Shown piece after piece: positions 1-5,240 of a DNA stretch of 5,240 nucleotides. How positions within the stretch are numbered: the first letter of the stretch is position 1; each line of letters opens with the position of its first letter. Where the stretch lies: the NCBI GenBank assembly GCA_028703745.1, contig JAQVME010000119.1, forward strand, positions 1 through 5,240, read 5' to 3'. Made by a program: the position numbers and the translations under genes. This DNA comes from Clostridia bacterium (GTDB lineage: Bacteria > Bacillota > Clostridia > Christensenellales > DTU072). The notes below the pieces were generated by a model. The model was not told the origin of the DNA, did no database searches, and worked only from the letters and a program-made list of their open reading frames with translations.

Positions 1-447
1 GTTCGATACTGTAATACTTGTGCCTTTACTAAGAGCTATTACTCCGCTTTTTGTTATTTCGCCGCCTTTTACCTCTATGCCGTAGGCTAAGGGCGATTCA
101 AAATGCTTTGAGCGTATGTCCACCGCGCTGACGGCGGCTACGCTGGCAAGAGCTTCCCCTCGAAAGCCCAGTGTGGAAACGGTGTATAAATCCTCGGCAG
201 TACGGATTTTGCTTGTTGCGTGCGGCAATATCGAGCGCGAAAGGTCGTCCTTAGTCATACCCTCGCCGTCGTCAACGACTTGCACGGATTTTATGCCGCC
301 ATCCTCGATATAGACCGAAATGTTCTGCGCGCCGGCGTCTATGCTGTTCTCAATCAATTCCTTGACGATTGAAGCGGGGTTTTCTACTACCTCGCCCGCG
401 GATATTTGATTATATACAGAGCTGTCAAGTATATTTATTTTGGTCAT
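1..447 (-). CDS. mutL: DNA mismatch repair protein MutL, N-terminal part (cut by left window edge)
   Basis: MutL is a GHKL-family ATPase that couples mismatch recognition by MutS to strand incision. The visible 149 codons cover most of the ATPase domain. The near-N-terminal block NQISAGEVVENPAS is followed by motif I KELIENSIDAGA (E30 and N34, equivalent to the general base and Mg ligand of E. coli MutL), motif II VDDGEGM (D59), the HATSK loop (76-80) and the GFRGEAL lid motif (94-100). These motifs sit one residue later than in E. coli MutL, so the start is well fixed. The ATG overlaps the mutS stop as ATGA, and a GAGGA Shine-Dalgarno lies 4-5 nt upstream inside mutS, which predicts translational coupling. 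The rest of the protein, including any C-terminal endonuclease motif expected in organisms without MutH, lies outside the window. I see no frameshift or missing key residue. Confidence 0.97.
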   Translation of the reverse strand, partial: MTKINILDSSVYNQISAGEVVENPASIVKELIENSIDAGAQNISVYIEDGGIKSVQVVDDGEGMTKDDLSRSILPHATSKIRTAEDLYTVSTLGFRGEALASVAAVSAVDIRSKHFESPLAYGIEVKGGEITKSGVIALSKGTSITVSN

Positions 448-3089
448 TTCTTCCTCTTCGTAATTATTTTCTTCAAATCGTTTAGTATTGTAAGCGCCTC
501 AAGCGGATTTATACGGTTTATGTTCAAATCCGTCAGGATATTTCTTATCTCAACTAGCGACGGATCTTCTTCGAAAAAACCCATCTGTCCTGCCGTTACG
601 GAGGTTTCGGTGGGATTTGCCGACAATTTTTCTTGCAGATTGCCGCTGAGCTGATGAGTTTCGGCGAGTACGTTCATAATATCCCTTGCGCGAATTGTTA
701 TGTCCTGCTTGATGCCAGCAAGCGCGGCGACCTCTATGCCGTAGCTCTTATTGGCGCTGCCCCGAGAAATCTTATAAATAAAAGAAATAGAATTTTGGTT
801 CTCGTGGACAAGTATGCGATAATTCCTTATGCCGCTCAATAGACTTTCAATTTCGCTGAGTTCGTGATAATGCGTGGCAAACAGCGTTTTTGCCTTAATT
901 TTCAGCAAGATATATTCGACGATAGCCCATGCTATGCTAAGTCCGTCGAGCGTCGAAGTTCCTCTGCCTATTTCGTCAAGTATCAGCAGGCTTTTTGACG
1001 TGGCGTTATTTATTATATTGGCAACCTCGAGCATTTCTACCATAAAGGTGCTCTGCCCTTGCACAAGGTTGTCGCTGGCGCCTACTCTGGTAAAAATCCT
1101 GTCCGTCAAGCATATTTCGGCCTGCTTCGCCGGAACGAAGCTTCCGATATGAGCAAGCAGCACGATTAGCGCGACTTGTCTTATGTACGTACTTTTTCCC
1201 GCCATATTGGGTCCGGTTATTACCATCATGGTGTTGTCCTTTTGGTCAAGCAACGTATCGTTTGGCACGAACTCGTTCGAGCCAAGCAGTCGTTCGACTA
1301 CCGGATGTCTGCCGTCTACTATTTTTACGGTGTTTCCGCTTGTTACCTCGGGTCGTACATAATTATATTCTACGGCGCTTTCCGCCAGAGAATAAAGGCA
1401 GTCGAGATAGGACAATAAAAATGCGTTCTTTTGGAGCTTCAATATATACGACGACATAAAGTCCCGAAACTCACCGAAAAGGTCGCTTTCGAGTTTCAAT
1501 GCCTTGTCCGAAGCGCCAACGATATCCTCTTGGAGTTTTTCAAGCTCCTCGCAGGTATATCTCTCTCCCGACATAACCGTCTGTTTTCTCCTGTATTCAA
1601 AAGGTATGGTGCCGTTACTTTTGGATTTTGGAATTTCTATATAATAACCGAATACCCTGTTGTAACCGACCTTCAATGTGGAAATGCCCGTCAATTCCCT
1701 TTGTTTTAGTTCAAATTCCGAAAGCAGGCGTTTTGCCGAATGTTGGAGAGAACGCAAGGTATCTAGCTCGATGCTATATCCTCTCTTAATTACGCCGCCG
1801 TCCTTCAAAGTCATTGGCGGCTCGTCGCAAATGGCTCTTTCGATAGTGGATAGGAGGTCGTCTAAAAGCTCTATTTTTTCATAAATAATATGATGCTGCG
1901 CCGCCGTGGATTTTTCAAGTAGTTTCTTTATCTTTGGAAGCTGTTTTATTGACTCCTTGAGCGCAATACAATCTCTCGGAAGCACGCTGAAATAAGATAT
2001 CTTTGTAACAATCCTTTCTATATCGCGCACTCCCGCCAGAGTATTGCCCAGAAGCTCGCGAAAAGCAGTGTTCTTGACAAGCTCTTGCACAGCCTCCTGC
2101 CGTTTATGTATTTCGTCGAGGCTTTGGAGCGGAGCGGATAGCCAGCTTTTGAGTTGCCGCGCGCCCATACTTGTTTTTGTCTTGTCGATAACCCAAATAA
2201 GACTGCCGTATTTTTTCTTATCGGCAAGCGTTTCAAACAGCTCAAGATTGCGTTTTGTGTTGAAATCTATATACATCGAATCGGAATTCTTGAGGTATTT
2301 TATGGCGTTTATGTGCGAAAGACTGCGCTTTTGCGTATTTATGATATAATCCAGCAAACCGCCTGCGGCGCTTACGGCGTTCTTTTTGTTGTCAAGCCCG
2401 AGCGCAAAAAGGTCGAATGCGTTCATCTGCTTAAGCAAAGTAAGCCTTGCGTTGTCATAGTCGAAGGCATAGTCATAATACTGAGAAACTTTTACGAGCT
2501 TTGAGGTTTTTACCGATGCAAAATCCCTCGAATAATCCGCCATTTCTGCATTGCCGATAATCTCCTTCGGTGTCAGCGTCAGCAAAAAGTCTTCGACATC
2601 AAGCGCGTCCTTGCCTTCCTCGAATTCCCGTACAAAGAACTCACCTGTAGACACGTCCAGCCAAGCCACGGCGAAGGCATTCTTTGCCGAAAAGGCCGCC
2701 GCAAGATAATTGTTGCTTTTGTTGTCGAGCATATCCTCTTCAATGACGGTACCGGGAGTTATGACTCTTATGACATCTCTTTTTACCATGCCCTTCTGGT
2801 CTCCGGGCTGGGAGAGCTGTTCGCATATCGCTACTTTGTTGCCGCTTGAGATCAGCCTTGAGATATAGTTGTCAACTGCGTGATGAGGCACTCCGCACAT
2901 TGGCGCGCGTTCCTGAAGTCCGCAATCTCTGCCCGTCAGCGTCAGATCAAGCAGCTTCGACGCAGTGACAGCGTCATCAAAGAACATTTCATAGAAGTCG
3001 CCTAGCCGATACAACAATATCGTATCGGGATAATCCTCTTTTAGCTGTTTGTAATGCAGCATCATAGGTGAAAGCTTATTTTCCGACAT
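444..3089 (-). CDS. mutS: DNA mismatch repair protein MutS
   Basis: MutS is the mismatch-recognition ATPase that clamps onto mispaired DNA and recruits MutL. At 881 codons it is complete and slightly longer than typical (about 850). The mismatch-reading Phe-X-Glu is F32-Y33-E34 in GDFYEMFFDDA. The connector, lever and clamp regions follow (roughly 125-570). The ATPase domain starts near H595 (HPVVERL), with Walker A GPNMAGKST at 626-634 (K632), the QGQSTF signature around S680, Walker B LLILDE with D705-E706, and the ATHYHE histidine H740. Spacing matches E. coli MutS with a constant offset of 12. Near the C-terminus, QMGFF (835-839) resembles the beta-clamp-binding motif of Bacillus MutS, followed by a tetramerization-type tail (NPLEALTILNDLKK). 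The ATG is preceded by a strong GGGGAG at 6 nt and lies inside the end of miaB (14 bp overlap). The stop overlaps the mutL start. All catalytic residues seen are intact. Confidence 0.99.
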   Translation of the reverse strand: MSENKLSPMMLHYKQLKEDYPDTILLYRLGDFYEMFFDDAVTASKLLDLTLTGRDCGLQERAPMCGVPHHAVDNYISRLISSGNKVAICEQLSQPGDQKGMVKRDVIRVITPGTVIEEDMLDNKSNNYLAAAFSAKNAFAVAWLDVSTGEFFVREFEEGKDALDVEDFLLTLTPKEIIGNAEMADYSRDFASVKTSKLVKVSQYYDYAFDYDNARLTLLKQMNAFDLFALGLDNKKNAVSAAGGLLDYIINTQKRSLSHINAIKYLKNSDSMYIDFNTKRNLELFETLADKKKYGSLIWVIDKTKTSMGARQLKSWLSAPLQSLDEIHKRQEAVQELVKNTAFRELLGNTLAGVRDIERIVTKISYFSVLPRDCIALKESIKQLPKIKKLLEKSTAAQHHIIYEKIELLDDLLSTIERAICDEPPMTLKDGGVIKRGYSIELDTLRSLQHSAKRLLSEFELKQRELTGISTLKVGYNRVFGYYIEIPKSKSNGTIPFEYRRKQTVMSGERYTCEELEKLQEDIVGASDKALKLESDLFGEFRDFMSSYILKLQKNAFLLSYLDCLYSLAESAVEYNYVRPEVTSGNTVKIVDGRHPVVERLLGSNEFVPNDTLLDQKDNTMMVITGPNMAGKSTYIRQVALIVLLAHIGSFVPAKQAEICLTDRIFTRVGASDNLVQGQSTFMVEMLEVANIINNATSKSLLILDEIGRGTSTLDGLSIAWAIVEYILLKIKAKTLFATHYHELSEIESLLSGIRNYRILVHENQNSISFIYKISRGSANKSYGIEVAALAGIKQDITIRARDIMNVLAETHQLSGNLQEKLSANPTETSVTAGQMGFFEEDPSLVEIRNILTDLNINRINPLEALTILNDLKKIITKRKK
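452..456 (-). promoter_or_regulatory. Ribosome binding site of mutL
   Basis: GAGGA on the minus strand sits 4 nt upstream of the mutL ATG, within the 3' end of mutS. Together with the ATGA stop/start overlap it supports reinitiation or coupled translation of mutL. Confidence 0.75.
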
Positions 3090-4401
3090 ATATTTCTCCC
3101 CACAAAGACGCGGCTTTGGTCTTTTTTATTTCTACGTTGACGAATTGTCCTATCAAACCGGCATCGCCTTGGAAGTTCACCAGCCTGCCAGACTCCGTGC
3201 GTCCGCAAAGCACGCCGTCGTATTTGGCGTTCTTGTCCTCGACAAGAATTTCAAAGTTTTTGCCTTGATATTCTTGGCTTATTTCGGCGGAAATAGCGTT
3301 TTGGAGGGCAACAAGACGGGTTATTCTTTGCTTCTTGATGTCCGCCGAAAGCTGAGGCATGTCCGCGGCAACGGTGCCCTTGCGCGGAGAATACACGAAG
3401 GTATACGCGTTCGAGAACCGAACCTCTTTGAGTAGCGATAAAGATAGTTCAAAGTCCTCGTCTGTTTCCGTAGGAAAACCTACCATCATATCTGTAGTAA
3501 TACCAACGTCCGGCAGCGTTTTTATATACGAAATAAGGCTAAGATAGTGCTCTGCCGTGTATTTTCTGTTCATTATCTTGAGTATTCTGTCGCTACCCGA
3601 CTGCACTGGCAAATGAATATTATTGCAGATATTGGGCGCCGTGCGTATTATGTCAACTATATCCTTGTTGAAGTCCTTCGGGTGCGAGGACATGAAGCGC
3701 AAACGGAATTTTGCATCAATTTTTGCTATATTCTCGAGAAGCCGCGCAAAATTCCAACCGTTGTCGGAAAGAGCGCAATATGAATCAACGTTCTGCCCCA
3801 GCAGTGTTATTTCTTTGTAGCCGCCGTCAATAAGCGTTTTTATTTCGTCAAGCACGGCTTCGGGCTGACGGCTTCTTTCTCGGCCGCGCACATACGGTAC
3901 AACACAATATGAGCAATAGTTGTTACAGCCGTACATTATGTTTACCCACGCGTTTGTGCCGCTGGTACGGTATACCGGCGTATTCTCAATAATTTCGGGT
4001 CTTTCGTTGTCGTCAACATTGCTGAAAAAATGTCTTTTTAATAATATTTTGTCTATAGCTGACGAAAGTTCGTGGAGATTCGACGAGCCAAGCACTATAT
4101 CAATATAGGGGAATTTCTGCTGTAACAACTCTTTTGCGCCCTTCTGCTGGCTCATACAACCTACTACGGCAATAATAAGCTCGGGATTGAGTTTTTTTTG
4201 TTTTTTGACAGCGCCGATGTTTCCGAGTATTTTTTGTTCGGCGGTGTCCCTGATGCAACAGGTATTAAAAACGATAATATCGGCTTGCTGACTGTTCTCT
4301 GCCGGTGCGTAACCTCTGTTCTTTAGAATACCTGCAAGTTTTTCCGATTCGTGCACGTTCATTTGACAACCGTATGTCATTATATAGTACTTTTTATTCA
4401 T
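3076..4401 (-). CDS. miaB: tRNA-2-methylthio-N6-dimethylallyladenosine synthase MiaB
   Basis: MiaB is a radical-SAM methylthiotransferase that converts i6A37 to ms2i6A37 in tRNAs reading UNN codons, using two Fe-S clusters. With the ATG at 4401 the protein has 441 residues, close to T. maritima MiaB. The N-terminal MTTase domain carries the three auxiliary-cluster cysteines C12 (YGCQMN), C48 (NTCCIR) and C82 (VVGCMSQ). The radical-SAM CX3CX2C is C159/C163/C166 (CNNYCSYC), followed by VVPYVRGRERSR, typical of MiaB rather than RimO or MtaB. A C-terminal TRAM domain spans about 380-441. The frame stays open to a TTG at 4437, adding 12 residues (ILYIIEF-like), but those codons are the promoter itself and have no family counterpart, so I chose ATG 4401, which puts YGCQMN at the same distance from Met as in E. 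coli. No Shine-Dalgarno precedes it. It is first in the operon with mutS and mutL; the miaA partner is not in the window. Confidence 0.98.
   Translation of the reverse strand: MNKKYYIMTYGCQMNVHESEKLAGILKNRGYAPAENSQQADIIVFNTCCIRDTAEQKILGNIGAVKKQKKLNPELIIAVVGCMSQQKGAKELLQQKFPYIDIVLGSSNLHELSSAIDKILLKRHFFSNVDDNERPEIIENTPVYRTSGTNAWVNIMYGCNNYCSYCVVPYVRGRERSRQPEAVLDEIKTLIDGGYKEITLLGQNVDSYCALSDNGWNFARLLENIAKIDAKFRLRFMSSHPKDFNKDIVDIIRTAPNICNNIHLPVQSGSDRILKIMNRKYTAEHYLSLISYIKTLPDVGITTDMMVGFPTETDEDFELSLSLLKEVRFSNAYTFVYSPRKGTVAADMPQLSADIKKQRITRLVALQNAISAEISQEYQGKNFEILVEDKNAKYDGVLCGRTESGRLVNFQGDAGLIGQFVNVEIKKTKAASLWGEIYVGK
3096..3101 (-). promoter_or_regulatory. Ribosome binding site of mutS
   Basis: GGGGAG on the minus strand lies 6 nt upstream of the mutS ATG, within the last codons of miaB. 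It fixes ATG 3089 as the mutS start and shows that the host uses anti-Shine-Dalgarno pairing, in contrast with the operon's first gene. Confidence 0.85.
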
Positions 4402-4408
4402 GAATTCT

Positions 4409-4437
4409 ATTATATATAAAATATAAGCATATATCAA
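4409..4437 (-). promoter_or_regulatory. Sigma-70/sigma-A type promoter of the miaB-mutS-mutL operon
   Basis: Read on the minus strand, TTGATA (4437-4432) is followed by a 17-bp spacer and a perfect TATAAT (4414-4409). The -35 matches consensus at five of six positions. An all-A/T 12-bp stretch (4441-4452) lies just upstream of the -35, separated by GCG, and could act as an UP element. The discriminator AGAATTC is 7 nt long, so the expected transcription start falls on or within 1-2 nt of the A of the miaB ATG at 4401. Confidence 0.8.
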
Positions 4438-4468
4438 GCGATTTTAATTTTAGGCGCGCATACAAGAA

Positions 4469-4497
4469 TGAATACAATGCTGCAAAAAAAATATACT
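4469..4497 (+). promoter_or_regulatory. Candidate promoter of the GT51/PBP gene
   Basis: A -10-like TATACT (4492-4497, five of six consensus bases) ends 7 nt before the ATG at 4505. At a 17-bp spacing the -35 position is TGAATA (4469-4474), which matches only three of six bases, so the promoter would be weak or activator-assisted. The spacer contains a run of eight A residues (4484-4491) abutting the -10. The -10 box is the supported part; the -35 assignment is tentative. Confidence 0.5.
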
Positions 4498-4504
4498 ATT
4501 ACAA

Positions 4505-5240
4505 ATGAAAAGCCAAAGTAAACCGAAATTAATAAATAAACTTGCAAAGGTATTCTTAATTAGTATCACTATTGTAATAATCGCAATGTCAACTGCTTTT
4601 TTTACCGTATATTTTTCGGCAAGGCTTGATAATACCGTTACTTACGGTGAGACTGCAATAAAAGTTATGGATAACGTCGGTGAAGAAATACCCTCGCCCT
4701 CCTCCGTGCGCATATATATCAAATATGACGAGATAAGTCCGCATATCATAAACGCTTTCGTCGCGCTCGAGGACAAAAGGTTTTTTAAGCATAGCGGAAT
4801 TGATTATATCCGCATTGGCGGCGCGCTGATAAATAATATCAAAGCCGGTTACATCAAGGAAGGCGGCTCGACAATCACCCAACAGCTGGCGAAAAATACG
4901 CAGCTTTCCAATAAAAAAACGTTGCAAAGGAAAATCAAAGAGGCAAAGCTGGCTCGGGATATCGAAAGGAAGTATTCCAAGGAAGAAATCTTAGAGATAT
5001 ACTTGAACGCTATATATTTCGGCAACAGCATTTATGGAATCAATGAGGCGTGCATGCGCTTTTTCAATAAAAAGCCTGCGGATATTGAGCTTTACGAAGC
5101 GGCTATTCTCGCAGGTGTGGTAAAAAACCCCGGCAAAAACTCTCCGTTACGCTCGCCCGCAAACGCCAATCAAAGAAAAAATCTTGTGCTTCGCCTTATG
5201 AAAGAACAGGGATATATTGACGCTTTCCAATACGAAAAGA
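4505..5240 (+). CDS. Class A PBP-like peptidoglycan glycosyltransferase (GT51), N-terminal part cut by right window edge
   Basis: The visible 245 codons encode a short basic cytoplasmic tail, one hydrophobic membrane anchor (about residues 16-37) and an extracytoplasmic GT51 domain, which polymerizes lipid II into glycan strands. Motif 1 is EDKRFFKHSGID with catalytic E89. Motif 2 is EGGSTITQQLAKN. Motif 3, RKIKEAKLARDIE, holds the second glutamate E146, 57 residues after E89 as in E. coli PBP1b. Then come YLNAIYFGNSIYGI and EAAILAGVVKNP. The usual YFGK after motif 4 reads FFNK, a mild variation. Whether a transpeptidase domain follows (bifunctional PBP1A type) or the protein is a monofunctional transglycosylase cannot be seen. 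The start is unambiguous: an in-frame TGA lies at 4469 and no ATG, GTG or TTG falls between it and ATG 4505. No Shine-Dalgarno exists; there is not one G from 4483 to the start codon. It is transcribed away from miaB. Confidence 0.96.
   Translation, partial: MKSQSKPKLINKLAKVFLISITIVIIAMSTAFFTVYFSARLDNTVTYGETAIKVMDNVGEEIPSPSSVRIYIKYDEISPHIINAFVALEDKRFFKHSGIDYIRIGGALINNIKAGYIKEGGSTITQQLAKNTQLSNKKTLQRKIKEAKLARDIERKYSKEEILEIYLNAIYFGNSIYGINEACMRFFNKKPADIELYEAAILAGVVKNPGKNSPLRSPANANQRKNLVLRLMKEQGYIDAFQYEK

Noticed and set aside
55..63. A possible break in MutL because the frame runs to the window edge
   Set aside because: The frame is open and conserved to base 1; it is simply cut by the window.
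116..313. Plus-strand open frame opposite mutL
   Set aside because: It is antisense to the conserved MutL ATPase motifs and has no start signal.
2044..2504. Plus-strand open frames of about 100-116 codons inside mutS
   Set aside because: They lie opposite a complete, motif-rich mutS, have no recognisable motifs and are typical antisense shadows.
4441..4459. AT-only block and GCGCGC palindrome between the divergent promoters as a possible operator
   Set aside because: The palindrome is only 6 bp and no convincing longer inverted repeat surrounds it. The AT block is better read as a possible UP element.
4461..4479. Upstream ATGs at 4468 and 4477 as alternative starts of the PBP gene
   Set aside because: Neither is in frame with the GT51 coding sequence, and an in-frame TGA at 4469 blocks any extension.
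4589..5031. Minus-strand open frames opposite the GT51 gene
   Set aside because: The plus strand there encodes every GT51 motif in one uninterrupted frame, so the minus frames are shadows.

Overview
The window comes from a bacterial chromosome of moderate, slightly AT-leaning composition. It holds four protein genes and almost no non-coding DNA. Protein style, the clustering of miaB, mutS and mutL, and a MutS carrying a B. subtilis-type beta-clamp motif and C-terminal tail suggest a Bacillota (Clostridia-like) organism. This is an inference; no rRNA or other strict marker is present.

Layout. Most of the window (1-4401) is a leftward operon on the minus strand, in the order miaB, mutS, mutL. 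MiaB is the tRNA ms2i6A methylthiotransferase, MutS the mismatch sensor and MutL the mismatch-repair matchmaker. miaB and mutS overlap by 14 bp. mutS and mutL overlap by 4 bp in an ATGA, and mutL runs off the left edge. Both internal genes have clear Shine-Dalgarno sequences. On the right, an outward-facing gene (4505 onward, plus strand) encodes the membrane anchor and glycosyltransferase (GT51) domain of a class A penicillin-binding-protein-like peptidoglycan synthase. It runs off the right edge.

The only intergenic stretch is about 100 bp (4402-4504) between the divergent miaB and PBP genes. It is very AT-rich and holds back-to-back promoter candidates. On the miaB side, TTGATA - 17 bp - TATAAT is a near-consensus sigma-70/sigma-A promoter. 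On the PBP side there is a TATACT -10 box with only a weak -35. In both cases exactly 7 nt separate the -10 box from the ATG and there is no Shine-Dalgarno, so both first genes may be transcribed as leaderless (or 1-2 nt leader) mRNAs while the internal operon genes use normal ribosome binding sites. This is the most notable observation in the window.

How the genes fit together. MutS and MutL form the core of post-replicative mismatch repair. MiaB matures A37 of tRNAs that read UNN codons and is a frequent neighbour of mutS-mutL, so the operon couples translational and replicative fidelity. The PBP gene belongs to cell-wall synthesis and appears to be only a divergent neighbour. I found no mobile element, CRISPR array, RNA gene or exotic defence system.
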